From: UBA11524 sp045132495
GTDB taxonomy: Bacteria > Bacillota > Clostridia > Christensenellales > Aristaeellaceae
Assembly: GCA_045132495.1 (NCBI GenBank)
Contig: JBGUSK010000069.1
Coordinates: 1-64,000 of the forward strand
DNA length: 64,000 nucleotides
Direction of reading: 5' to 3'
Shown piece after piece: positions 51,161 to 59,303 of the stretch (positions are counted from its first letter, which is position 1; each line of letters begins with the position of its first letter). Under the pieces are notes generated by a model, which saw only the letters and a program-made list of their open reading frames with translations, was not told the origin of the DNA and did no database searches. The position numbers were made by a program, and so were the translations under genes.

Positions 51161-52822
51161 TTATCCAGCAAAAGCGCTGCATGACCGCAAAATACCATCC
51201 TCGGCCTCAACAATCTCCATTTCAGGAGCGCTCGCCGTCGCTTTCTCACGGAAGTCGTCCTCTGTGATGAAAAAGGTCATGGTAATGTGGTAATTGCGGT
51301 CAACCGTGATCTTCTCGATGATCCTTGCGAGGATCATCTTTTTTGTATCGTTGTTGGCTGCACCGAACTCCTCTGCCCAGTCCACAATCTGACGGTACTG
51401 CTCTGCAAGGTAGTTAATGCGCTCGGCTTCCTTCTCGCGGTCATTCTGATACTGCTCGATCTTCTTCTGCGCAGCGGCAATGGCTGCTTCGTTTTCATCC
51501 AGCAGGGACTTGAGCATCTGAGGATCGAACAGACTCTCGCCGGACAGCGACTTGACTACTTCCTGTTTCAGGTTGGTCTGCTGCTTTTCCAGCTTGGTCA
51601 GCTCGGTCTGAGCCTGCTTGATCAGCGTCCCCAGTTTGCTGCGAAGCTGAATCTTCACCTGCTCGCGCCACACCGCGTCCACCGTACGGGAGATGTTCTG
51701 GAAGTAATGCTGGACAACCTCCAGCACTGCATCCTCAATCTTTTTCGCAGAGTAGACAGTCTGACCATCGCACATCTTCGCCTTGATGGAGCCGTTGTAG
51801 CAGCGATAGATCGGACGATGGTAGGCGTGCGTCGCCAGCTGCTTGGTGCAGTAGCTGCCGACCAGACGATGTCCGCAATGCGCACAGTACAGAATGCCGC
51901 TGAGCAGCGTCGCGCCGTAGACGCTGACCTTGGTGGTCGCGTCCTCCGGCAGCGCTTCATTCTCCGCGTTGCGCTGCTCCATGTACTTCCGGGGAATCCG
52001 GCGCGTCAGGGCATAATCTGCAAAGCGTTGGGTTTCGTCCGACACCAGCCGCAGATACTCCTGCGGCTCAGACAGCGTGTCGTTCATGTGCAGTCGCCCG
52101 ATGTAGATCGGGTTGCGGATCATCGAGCGGATCGTCTGCCCCGTCCAGGTCTTGCCCAGATCTGGGTACTTATCGTTCAGATAATTCGCAGCCCGCTGGA
52201 TTCCATAGCCCTGATGACAGATCAGATCGAAGACCTCCTGCACGATCGGGCCGGTGATTTCGTCGATTTCCAGATCATACAGCGGACGGTTCTTCTTGCC
52301 GATACGCCCCTTGTGCACCAGCTTGTAACCAAAGGGAGCAACGCCGCCGCGCCAGATGCCATCAGCGGTCATCTGCGTATGTGCAGCTTTGACGCGCATG
52401 GACGTTTTCTCGGATTCGCCGCCGGCCTGCCAGTAGCGCATGAAGTTCATCAGCTTGTCCACACGGTTATCGAGGCGCTGCTGACCCTCGCGGGTGCTCC
52501 ACACCTCAATGCCGTGCTCGATGAACCACTGCACCAAGAAGGGCGTCTCGTCCTCCCTGCGGCCCAGACGATCAAACATAAACACCAGCAGGATATCAAA
52601 CTTCTTCTTTTCCGCCAGCGTGCGGATCTCCTGGATCGCGTCGCGCTTAGAGACAGAAACCTTATAGCCCGAAACGCCCTTCTCCATGAACTCAGCGGTG
52701 AACTGCCAGTCCTTCTGGCGTTCAATGAAGTCCATGCATTCTCGGCGCTGCATCGGGATATCGTCCTGCTTGTCAACTTGTCCTTTAGTAGATACTCTGT
52801 ACAGAGTTACAACCCGCTTCAT
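51161..52822 (-). CDS. Large serine recombinase
   Basis: 553 aa from ATG 52822 (AAGGAG upstream). Residues about 1-150 are the resolvase-type catalytic domain with the nucleophile Ser in LYRVSTKGQ and the helix RLGRREDETPFLVQW; about 160-300 the recombinase DNA-binding domain; about 310-380 a zinc ribbon (CAHCGHRL); then a coiled coil (about 400-470). Similar to integrases of Tn4451/TndX-like elements and phages. Its 3' end is 41 bp from the left repeat, a typical place for a serine integrase. Confidence 0.92.
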   Translation of the reverse strand: MKRVVTLYRVSTKGQVDKQDDIPMQRRECMDFIERQKDWQFTAEFMEKGVSGYKVSVSKRDAIQEIRTLAEKKKFDILLVFMFDRLGRREDETPFLVQWFIEHGIEVWSTREGQQRLDNRVDKLMNFMRYWQAGGESEKTSMRVKAAHTQMTADGIWRGGVAPFGYKLVHKGRIGKKNRPLYDLEIDEITGPIVQEVFDLICHQGYGIQRAANYLNDKYPDLGKTWTGQTIRSMIRNPIYIGRLHMNDTLSEPQEYLRLVSDETQRFADYALTRRIPRKYMEQRNAENEALPEDATTKVSVYGATLLSGILYCAHCGHRLVGSYCTKQLATHAYHRPIYRCYNGSIKAKMCDGQTVYSAKKIEDAVLEVVQHYFQNISRTVDAVWREQVKIQLRSKLGTLIKQAQTELTKLEKQQTNLKQEVVKSLSGESLFDPQMLKSLLDENEAAIAAAQKKIEQYQNDREKEAERINYLAEQYRQIVDWAEEFGAANNDTKKMILARIIEKITVDRNYHITMTFFITEDDFREKATASAPEMEIVEAEDGILRSCSAFAG

Positions 52823-52997
52823 GCGTAACACTCCTTCTCTTGAGGAAGGCCGCAATCAGCATCCCCGCCACATCCGTCTGCAGCTTTGGATCGGCTGCTT
52901 CCGGGAAGTGCATGGACACCGTGCAGCCGTTCGCAGTTTTCATTTGGCGGCTTCTCTGCACAGATGGTAGGCTATTCATTTCATTGTCAAGGTACAT
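52785..52997 (-). CDS. Small protein encoded directly before the serine recombinase
   Basis: 70 aa from ATG 52997 (AGGAGG upstream); its end overlaps the recombinase start by 38 bp. NGCTVSMHFPEAADPKLQTD and VAGMLIAAFLKRR resemble the small TnpW-like or putative excision-factor proteins placed before recombinases in Clostridia. A function in directionality is inference. Confidence 0.6.
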   Translation of the reverse strand: MYLDNEMNSLPSVQRSRQMKTANGCTVSMHFPEAADPKLQTDVAGMLIAAFLKRRSVTHEAGCNSVQSIY

Positions 52998-53381
52998 GGT
53001 TTTACACCTCCTATAGTATAACACACCAGCGGCCTGCGGGGCAACCATAAAGACAGGCTGCTGGTTGGATCATTCGACAAGATCTGCGTTTACAGGCGGC
53101 AGCGGGCGCTGCCTCATAGCTGTCCGGCTACATTCCGGAAGCTCCCCGTCAGTCATCGCGGGGCCGTGAGGAAGTATCATTATCCCCACCCGGCCTCGTC
53201 GCGCCCTGACTGCCAAATCAGGGTTAATGGCTCGCGTTGATCGCTCGGGCAATGCCGTCTTCGCGCCGCGCCATATTTCGCTCTTCCGCGTGGGAACGTC
53301 CTGCAAATCGCTATTCACTTGTCAAGGTGCAAAACCATAACCTTAATGGGTCAGGCATGTGCGATCAGCTCCTTTATGACG

Positions 53382-53558
53382 CTATCGCACGGCCTCTGGT
53401 GTGCCGGGAGACGCCCGGCTGCCCACCGGCTCAAAGCTTGTCCGGCTGATGCCATCCGACTGGAGCCATTGCCGGTTGATGCGCTGCGCAAGGCAGCTGG
53501 TGATGTGTCCGCGCTGGATCTTCCCGCGCGGGAGCTGCTGTTCTGTCGTCCCGCACAC
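53382..53558 (-). CDS. Possible 58-aa small protein
   Basis: A GTG at 53558 stands eight bases after AAGGAGGTGACC, and the frame is open for 58 codons (start MCGTTEQQLPRGKIQRG). No homologue is recognised and the overlapping plus-strand frames look no worse, so this rests on the ribosome site alone. Confidence 0.3.
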   Translation of the reverse strand: MCGTTEQQLPRGKIQRGHITSCLAQRINRQWLQSDGISRTSFEPVGSRASPGTPEAVR

Positions 53559-53733
53559 GGCGGTCACCTCCTTGTCGTTTACCATGTTAGCGGTCAAATG
53601 CCAAGAAAAGGTTGACATTTGAAAATCTTTTCAGATTTTTCTGACGTGTACAGATTCATCGTAGCACCCAAACCGCAAGAAAAAGTTACACTTTGATTTT
53701 CTTGCAAAAGATTTTTTACGGTACAACTCCATC

Positions 53734-53910
53734 TTAACGCTCAAATGTATCAAAAACGTATACATTTGAATTTCTTTTGAAAATTATTTTGTTCCAGTGT
53801 TCTTGCCAATCGGCTGCACCTCCTTCGGACGGCGTTATCATAGCATAAGGAATGGACGGAAAAGGCTGCCATTCCTCAAAAGAAGCTTCAGGAATCCAAA
53901 GAATGACCAT
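53734..53910 (-). CDS. Possible 58-aa small protein between repeat units
   Basis: From ATG 53910 the frame gives MVILWIPEASFEEWQPFPSI and ends with NSNVYVFDTFER inside the third repeat unit. Its composition is protein-like, with Trp, Pro and Glu, but the ribosome site is weak. Confidence 0.3.
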   Translation of the reverse strand: MVILWIPEASFEEWQPFPSIPYAMITPSEGGAADWQEHWNKIIFKRNSNVYVFDTFER

Positions 53911-53945
53911 ACGAAGAGACCATCATTGCCTGTCATGCTGAGCAT

Positions 53946-54206
53946 TCATTGCATCAAGGTCATACACCAGCTACATCTCCTTTCAACTACCATTGTAAAG
54001 ATAAATGCGGAAGGAAACCTTACAACTTTTGAAAAAACTTCAAGAAAATTTTCATCTCTTAACAGTATCTGTGCATTTTGAGCAACCTTGCCGTCTCGTA
54101 ATGCTGGAATTACCTCCTCCGGAGTGTCAATATCGTGGATCTCAATGCTCCAATTTCCATTGTAAAACTTAAGTAGGAAAGAAACCTTCCTACTTTTGAA
54201 ATTTCT
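53946..54206 (-). pseudogene. Coding-like fragment without a start codon
   Basis: On the minus strand an open stretch reads KFYNGNWSIEIHDIDTPEEV then IPALRDGKVAQNAQILLRDE, protein-like in composition and starting in the fifth repeat unit, with no usable ATG/GTG/TTG. Probably the remnant of a small gene. Confidence 0.35.
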
Positions 54207-54292
54207 TTAAATATTTTTTTAGATGCGCGAGATGGCCTCTGTAGGCTGATGAGGCATTCTATGGAACAGGATAACAGCATGTTCGAATCAAC

Positions 54293-54330
54293 AAAAAAGT
54301 GCCTGCCGGACGAATCGTCCTTGCAGGCAC
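54293..54330 (-). terminator. Intrinsic terminator of the minus-strand HTH gene
   Basis: Stem GTGCCTGC / GCAGGCAC with a GGAC/GTCC inner part, then TTTTTT on the minus strand. Confidence 0.85.
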
Positions 54331-54383
54331 ACTGATTAGGTCACTTCTATTCTGATAGAGACTTTATATGCATTCAAATCCCG

Positions 54384-54626
54384 TCAGCGGATTTCCTGTT
54401 CCAGCATTCTGAACTCCTCGGTATCAAAAAACTCCACCACCGAGATTCCCAGCCCGTCGCACAGCATCTTGATCGTCACCACACCGGGATTCTTGCTCGC
54501 GCCGTTCAGAATGTTCTTCACCGTGGACGGCGGCACACCAGCGCTGCGGGCCAGCGCATTGACCGCCAGGTTCCGCTCGCGGCACAGCTCAAGTATCCGA
54601 TTGGCCACACAGTCGATCATCTTCAT
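54384..54626 (-). CDS. XRE/Cro-C1-type small regulator
   Basis: 80 aa. LARSAGVPPSTVKNILNGASKNPGVVTIKMLCDGL is the helix-turn-helix. Single-domain phage/IME-type repressor. It diverges from the second HTH gene across a 138-bp region with two TCTATATATAGA palindromes at 54692-54722, so the pair could act as a switch on lysogeny-like states. Confidence 0.85.
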   Translation of the reverse strand: MKMIDCVANRILELCRERNLAVNALARSAGVPPSTVKNILNGASKNPGVVTIKMLCDGLGISVVEFFDTEEFRMLEQEIR

Positions 54627-54690
54627 CTTGTTCCACCATCCTTGCGTAGTCTTTGCAGGAATAGCGTAACAAATTCATGTGAATCACACG

Positions 54691-54728
54691 GTCTATATAT
54701 AGACTTTTGGTCTATATATAGCTATAAT
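54691..54728 (+). promoter_or_regulatory. Twin-operator promoter of the plus-strand HTH gene
   Basis: Two copies of TCTATATATAGA/C (54692-54703 and 54711-54722) spaced 19 bp apart, the second abutting TATAAT (54723-54728). TAGACT at 54700-54705 fits as -35 with a 17-bp spacer. Repressor binding here would block the promoter. Confidence 0.65.
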
Positions 54729-54764
54729 ATGTAGTCAGAAACCAAGACAAAGGCAGGGCTGAGC

Positions 54765-55118
54765 ATGAATTACAAGGATCTGGGGCAGCGAATCCGCTCA
54801 CTGCGGCAAAAGCAGCACCTGACACAGGAGCAGCTGGCCGAAGCAATCGACATGTCAGCCTCCTTCCTCGGTCATATCGAACGCGGCACTCGCGTTGCCA
54901 GTCTGGAGACGCTGGTGAAGATCTGCAATGTGCTTGATACTAACCCAGGCTTTCTGCTGGCAGCCAGTTTGACTTGCGACGCTTCGTATATGCCGACAGG
55001 GTTGACTCCGGAGGTTAAGGAGCAGCTATGCACACTCTTGTTCCTCGCCCATGAAGTTGTTATGAATACGCCGACTGATTCAGAAGCAGACCATCGAACC
55101 CTATCACACAGTGAATAA
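54765..55118 (+). CDS. XRE-family regulator
   Basis: 117 aa. LGQRIRSLRQKQHLTQEQLAEAIDMSASFLGHIERG is a standard N-terminal helix-turn-helix; the rest, rich in Leu and Ala around residues 80-105, may be a dimerisation helix. The twin palindromes before it are the likely operator of this or the divergent regulator. Confidence 0.9.
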   Translation: MNYKDLGQRIRSLRQKQHLTQEQLAEAIDMSASFLGHIERGTRVASLETLVKICNVLDTNPGFLLAASLTCDASYMPTGLTPEVKEQLCTLLFLAHEVVMNTPTDSEADHRTLSHSE

Positions 55119-55504
55119 GCATATCTTTCAGAATGATAAATACCCACCTTTAGAATGAACAATGTCGATCATTTTTGATATTGTTCATTCTTATATTGAT
55201 TTTGTTCAGATCATATAGCGCAGGCTGCACTTATCTAGATTGATGAGAAAAAGAGTGATGCCTGAATGATCTCTCAGGAAATCAAAATAATCGTGAAGTA
55301 CAGCGTGGCTTATAGCAACGAGACGGTGGCGATAGCTATGGTATAAGGAGATGGTAAATTGCTGACATTACCCGACGCAAAACACGCCAGTAAAATAATG
55401 CTATGCGATCACCTGCTCCGAAGATGGATCGGGATGAACCACAAGGTACAGAAGTCTGGCGATACCATTATATAAGCGATCGAATCCGATAACATCAATA
55501 AAAG
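55119..55504. other. Low-content intergenic region in the element
   Basis: 386 bp. It holds the inverted repeat AGAATGAACAAT / ATTGTTCATTCT at 55152-55163 and 55180-55191, and short frames only. One, 55359-55475 from TTG (AAGGAG upstream), gives 38 codons (start MLTLPDAKHASKIML). No homologue recognised; not counted as a gene. Confidence 0.5.
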
Positions 55505-55533
55505 TTGACATAAACATTCGTTTTGACTATAAT
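55505..55533 (+). promoter_or_regulatory. Consensus promoter of the HipB-like gene
   Basis: TTGACA at 55505-55510, 17-bp spacer and TATAAT at 55528-55533, a perfect sigma-A promoter. TTGATAT (55536-55542) and ATATCAA (55552-55558) then flank the ribosome site. Confidence 0.9.
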
Positions 55534-55557
55534 AGTTGATATTAAGAGGTGATATCA

Positions 55558-55884
55558 ATGAGCAAGAAAGCTGTTGTCATCATGCCAGGAACACAGACTA
55601 TACTATCTGCGATGGGCGAACAGATCAAGATGGCCCGACTGCGGCGTAATCTTTCGGCGGCTCTGGTTGCCGAGCGTGCGGGTATCAGCCGTGCAACACT
55701 ATGTGCCGTGGAACGTGGTGCCCCCTCTGTTGCAATGGGGATTTACGCAGCAGTACTGCATGCCTTGAATTACATGGATCGTGATCTTTTGCTTATTGCA
55801 AAGGATGATGAGTTTGGACGGGCATTACAGGATCTGAATCTCAGGATACGGCGACGCGCGCCCAAGAAGAAATCTGTGAATTAA
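55558..55884 (+). CDS. HipB-like HTH regulator without its HipA
   Basis: 108 aa from ATG 55558 (GAGGTG upstream). GEQIKMARLRRNLSAALVAERAGISRATLCAVERG, then SVAMGIYAAVLHALNYMDRDLLLIAKDDEFGRALQDLNL and a basic C-terminus, are as in HipB-type antitoxins that precede hipA. The gene here is followed by an AlbA_2-type protein, not by HipA. It may control that gene or be an orphan. Confidence 0.75.
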   Translation: MSKKAVVIMPGTQTILSAMGEQIKMARLRRNLSAALVAERAGISRATLCAVERGAPSVAMGIYAAVLHALNYMDRDLLLIAKDDEFGRALQDLNLRIRRRAPKKKSVN

Positions 55885-55980
55885 GTGTAAGGTGAAAAGC
55901 AATCTATACCATTGCTGATTGCCTTGGCAATACTCCTGTTATTCGAAGTCCCTCTATGATAACTGCAAGGAGGTCCCCGC

Positions 55981-57402
55981 ATGCTTGATTACAGCCGCAT
56001 TGAGCAGTATCGTGAAAACAACCGAATCGAAGCGAAAAAAGCTGCCGGCGGCCTTCCCCGCAGCATCTGGGAAACCTATTCTGCCTTTGCCAATACAATT
56101 GGTGGCGTGATTCTGCTTGGCGTGGAGGAGCTGCCCGATCATTCACTTCGGCCCATTCACCTGCCCCATGCCGAGCAGCTGGTCAGTGAGTTCTGGGAGC
56201 TGATCAACTCGCCTGCGAAAGTCAGCGTAAATATCCTGACAGAGCAGGATGTGGTCATCCACGAGCAGGATAACTGCAAGTACATCTCGATCACAGTCCC
56301 CCGGGCACACCGATACGACAAGCCTGTGTACATCGACAACAACCCATTGAAGGGCACTTACCGGCGCAATGGCGAGGGCGACTACAAGTGTACCCCAGAA
56401 GCCATTCAAGCCATGCTCCGCGACGCCGCAGCAAAGACTCAGGACATGACCGTGCTGGATTCTTTTGCTCTTACCGCGCTTGATGCCGACAGCATCCGCC
56501 GCTACCGTACCCGCATGAAGAATCATCGCCCTGGTCATGCATGGGAGACGCTCAATGATCCTGACTTCCTTTGCCAGCTGGGAGCCGCAGGGATTGGCGA
56601 GGACGGCGAAGTGCATCCCACCATCGGCGGTCTGCTGATGTTCGGCTACGAATATGAAATCACCCGTCATTTCCCAGCGTATTTCCTGGACTATCAGGAG
56701 CGCATGGCGGATGACACCCGCTGGACAGATCGCATCGTGTCTTCCTCCGGTGACTGGAGCGGCAACCTCTTTGATTTCTATTTCCGAGTTTGCAGTCGTC
56801 TGGACGATGCGGAAGAATCACGTGATTCAGCTGTGCACGCTGCCCTGCGCGAGGCATTGGCCAACAGCCTGATCAACGCAGACTACTACGGCTCCCGGGG
56901 ATTGGTAATCGTCCGCACCAGGGACAGCATCACGCTGTCCAATCCCGGCAGCTTCCGCATTCCGCTTGACAATGCAAAAAGCGGCGGCCTGTCTGACCCC
57001 CGCAATACGGCGCTGATGAAGATGTTCAATCTGATCAATGTGAGCGAAAATGCCGGCAATGGTCTTCCGGGCATATTCAATGTGTGGAAGAAACAGGGCT
57101 GGGCTGAGCCCGTGCTGAAGGAAGAACTCTCCCCTGAACGGATCACGCTGACTCTGCCGCTGCACTCAGGTGATGATGCATTCACCGCAAACAAGCGAAC
57201 CACAAAAGTACTTACTGCGAATCAAAAGGAACAGATTCTGCAATACCTGACAGAGCATGTTTCCGCCAGCTCAGCTGAACTATCCGACATGCTGGACATC
57301 AAGCGCGACCGGGTACACCGACTGCTTTCGCTGCTGCGCGCAGAAGGGTATGTTGTCGCGGTCGGCAACGGCAGAAGCCGAACCTACAAGCTGAAGGCAT
57401 AA
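55981..57402 (+). CDS. Schlafen/AlbA_2-type ATP-binding protein with winged-helix C-terminus
   Basis: 473 aa from ATG 55981 (AGGAGG upstream). Residues about 1-125 are an AlbA_2 domain (EAKKAAGGLPRSIWETYSAFANTIGGVILLGVEE), about 245-385 an HATPase_c_4-type domain (LREALANSLINADYYGSRG, then NPRNTALMKMF-like blocks), and about 400-473 a winged helix (SSAELSDMLDIKRDRVHRLLSLLRAEGYV). This RecG-like COG2865 architecture is common on mobile elements and in defence islands; whether it is a regulator, nuclease or defence factor is not settled. A terminator follows at 57459. Confidence 0.85.
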   Translation: MLDYSRIEQYRENNRIEAKKAAGGLPRSIWETYSAFANTIGGVILLGVEELPDHSLRPIHLPHAEQLVSEFWELINSPAKVSVNILTEQDVVIHEQDNCKYISITVPRAHRYDKPVYIDNNPLKGTYRRNGEGDYKCTPEAIQAMLRDAAAKTQDMTVLDSFALTALDADSIRRYRTRMKNHRPGHAWETLNDPDFLCQLGAAGIGEDGEVHPTIGGLLMFGYEYEITRHFPAYFLDYQERMADDTRWTDRIVSSSGDWSGNLFDFYFRVCSRLDDAEESRDSAVHAALREALANSLINADYYGSRGLVIVRTRDSITLSNPGSFRIPLDNAKSGGLSDPRNTALMKMFNLINVSENAGNGLPGIFNVWKKQGWAEPVLKEELSPERITLTLPLHSGDDAFTANKRTTKVLTANQKEQILQYLTEHVSASSAELSDMLDIKRDRVHRLLSLLRAEGYVVAVGNGRSRTYKLKA

Positions 57403-57458
57403 TACGCTCTCAGAAACCTTCAGAAATGTTGGATATACCACCAGAAAGCCTTTTGTAC

Positions 57459-57500
57459 AAAACCGGTGCTTGTTCTTCAATGACAGGCACCGGTTTTACG
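57459..57500 (+). terminator. Terminator of the AlbA_2-type gene
   Basis: Stem AAAACCGGTGC / GCACCGGTTTT with an 17-nt loop; the T-tract is made of the stem end TTTTACG. Confidence 0.75.
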
Positions 57501-57603
57501 TTAATATGTCAGCTAATCATCGAACTTGGCTATGGGCAAGCATAGTTTGTCGTGTTTTAGCCTATTGGACAACTGAAAATTTACTGAATTGAAGCTTTGG
57601 GAC

Positions 57604-57632
57604 TTGTAATTTCCAACGAATCATCATATAAT
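57604..57632 (+). promoter_or_regulatory. Promoter of the AbiE pair
   Basis: TTGTAA at 57604-57609, 17-bp spacer and TATAAT at 57627-57632, 48 bp before the first ATG. Confidence 0.75.
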
Positions 57633-57679
57633 AACAAATGTGAAATACAATATTTCTATTTTGTATTCGAGGTGATCCA

Positions 57680-58309
57680 ATGCTCTATGATTTTTTGCAA
57701 AGTCGCTATCAACCCAATGAACCTATTTTTCTTTCAGAGATTCAGATAGAAGGTGTGTCCGACACCAGCATCCGAGCACAGATTAAAAAGCTGACCGACA
57801 ATGGATTGCTCAAACGTTTCGATACTGGCATATACTTTATTCCAAAGAAAAGCATCTTCCGCTCAGGTGCACAGATGTCCACAGACCAGGTAATCGAGCA
57901 AAAGTATCTGTGGGAAAAAAAGACTCGTTGCGGTTATCTTAGTGGTCTTATGTTTGCCAATCAACTTGGACTGACGACACAGGTACCGATGGTTTTTGAG
58001 GTTGTCAGCAACAAAGCAACCACAGAATATCGAGAAACCACATTAGCCAAGTCCCGCATCATTCTCAGAAAACCTCGTGCACCTATCACTGAGCAGAATT
58101 GTGCTGTTCTTCAATTCCTCGATTTGCTGAAGGATATAGATCAATATGCGGAAGTTGACCAAAGCATGTGTAATGGACTATTGATACAATACATGAAAAA
58201 TGCCGGGATTACCTTTCCGCAGATGGAAAAGTATCTTCCACTGTACCCAGACAAAGTATTCAAAAATATGTATGAAACGAGGTTGCTGTATGTCATTTCT
58301 CCACAATGA
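57680..58309 (+). CDS. AbiEi-like antitoxin (winged-helix repressor)
   Basis: 209 aa (GAGGTG before the ATG). VSDTSIRAQIKKLTDNGLLKRFDTGIYFIP is an N-terminal winged helix, and the rest includes the AbiEi/DUF6088-type core GYLSGLMFANQLGLTTQVPMVFEVVSNK. In AbiE systems this protein represses its operon and blocks the toxin. Its end overlaps the toxin start by 20 bp. AT-rich compared with the chromosome. Confidence 0.85.
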   Translation: MLYDFLQSRYQPNEPIFLSEIQIEGVSDTSIRAQIKKLTDNGLLKRFDTGIYFIPKKSIFRSGAQMSTDQVIEQKYLWEKKTRCGYLSGLMFANQLGLTTQVPMVFEVVSNKATTEYRETTLAKSRIILRKPRAPITEQNCAVLQFLDLLKDIDQYAEVDQSMCNGLLIQYMKNAGITFPQMEKYLPLYPDKVFKNMYETRLLYVISPQ

Positions 58310-59198
58310 CAAGGAACAGTTTTCCGATGCTATCAACCTGACAGCCTACCAGACTGGCGTTATGGCGCAGGCCGTTGAAAAGGATTACTATGTTTCCCTG
58401 ATCCTCCGCAAACTCGCTCAGCGTATCCCATTCATAGTTTTCAAAGGCGGCACATCGCTTTCCAAATGCCATGGTGTCATCAAAAGGTTTTCTGAAGACA
58501 TTGACATCACAATTGACACAGAAATCACGCAAGGCCAGAAGCAGCGCGTAAAAGGCGCAATCAAAGAGATCGCTGCTGAATTGGACATGGTTGTCACCAA
58601 CCTTAATGAGACCCACAGCCGCCGCGACTACAACAGATATATCATCGCATATTCTTCCGTATTACCAACTGCCAGTGATGCAGTACAGTCGGCGGTACTG
58701 CTGGAAACTTCCTTCAAAACCGTTTCCTTCCCCACAGTGGAATTACCTGTCCGCAGCTACATCGGAACCATGATGGAAAGTGAAGCTCCCGATCTGATCA
58801 AAGATTTTGAACTGGAACCATTCAGCATGAAGGTACAAGGTCTTGATCGCACACTCGCAGATAAAATCTTCGCTATCTGCGACTACTATATGCAGAATAC
58901 TGTCCAGAAGCATTCGCGACATCTCTACGATATTCACATGCTTCTGCCGCTGGTGCCCATGGACGAGAATTTCCGGGAACTGATGCATGACGTTCGGGAA
59001 GATCGCAAAGCATCCCCGGTATGCGTATCCGCGCAGGATGAGGTCAGTATCCCTGCTGTATTGCAGCAGATCATCAAAGAAAATGCGTACCGCAGCGATT
59101 ACAACAACCTGACAACGCAGTTACTGGAAGAACCCATAGCCTATGAAACAGTAATTGATTCTCTTCGTCAGGTGGCTACGCAGCTGACTTTTGATTGA
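58290..59198 (+). CDS. AbiEii/AbiGii-type nucleotidyltransferase toxin
   Basis: 302 aa from ATG 58290 (GAGG upstream). FIVFKGGTSLSKCHGVIKRFSEDIDITID is the nucleotidyltransferase core (GGTSLS and the SEDID metal Asp pair). The C-terminal part has LDRTLADKIFAICDYYMQN, as in AbiEii. Toxins of this type modify tRNA or other targets by adding nucleotides, arresting growth, and protect against phage. The antitoxin gene precedes it, as expected. The pair is cargo of the element. Confidence 0.88.
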   Translation: MSFLHNDKEQFSDAINLTAYQTGVMAQAVEKDYYVSLILRKLAQRIPFIVFKGGTSLSKCHGVIKRFSEDIDITIDTEITQGQKQRVKGAIKEIAAELDMVVTNLNETHSRRDYNRYIIAYSSVLPTASDAVQSAVLLETSFKTVSFPTVELPVRSYIGTMMESEAPDLIKDFELEPFSMKVQGLDRTLADKIFAICDYYMQNTVQKHSRHLYDIHMLLPLVPMDENFRELMHDVREDRKASPVCVSAQDEVSIPAVLQQIIKENAYRSDYNNLTTQLLEEPIAYETVIDSLRQVATQLTFD

Positions 59199-59229
59199 TA
59201 AAGGCAGTATAGAACAACAACATACTCAA

Positions 59230-59271
59230 CAGCCTTTCTCTAGGGCGTACCCTGAGATAGGCTGCTTTCTT
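59230..59271 (+). terminator. Terminator of the AbiE operon
   Basis: Stem CAGCCTTTCTCTAGGG / CCCTGAGATAGGCTG with loop CGTA, then CTTTCTTTT. Confidence 0.85.
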
Positions 59272-59303
59272 TTCCCAATCCACATCATACAGGAGGTAAT
59301 CTC

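Larger units (their letters stand above)
53588..54223. repeat. Five diverged AT-rich repeat units
   Basis: Three tandem units with a period of 73-74 bp start at about 53588, 53662 and 53735, and two further units start at about 53989 and 54157. The first and third share TCAAATG...CATTTGA inverted repeats; all share a T/A-rich core (AAAAG.TTACA..TTGA-type) in one orientation. The last two contain AAACCTT.C.ACTTTTGA and CCATTGTAAA. Read on the minus strand they end in TA..ATG. They do not match a known family. Confidence 0.6.
52998..54383. other. Gene-poor region of the element (about 1.4 kb)
   Basis: No convincing large gene. 53050-53600 is GC-rich with several short overlapping frames, the best being 53382-53558 on the minus strand, whose GTG at 53558 is preceded by AAGGAGGTG. 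53588-54230 is AT-rich with five diverged repeat units. Short minus-strand frames lie between the units. Function unknown; it could hold regulatory DNA, promoters or decayed small genes. Confidence 0.45.

Noticed and set aside
52785..53048. Longer start for the small protein before the recombinase
   Set aside because: The ATG at 52997 has AGGAGG at the right distance; the upstream part has none.
53588..53800. CRISPR array in the AT-rich repeats
   Set aside because: The units are diverged throughout; there are no identical repeats separated by unique spacers and no cas genes.
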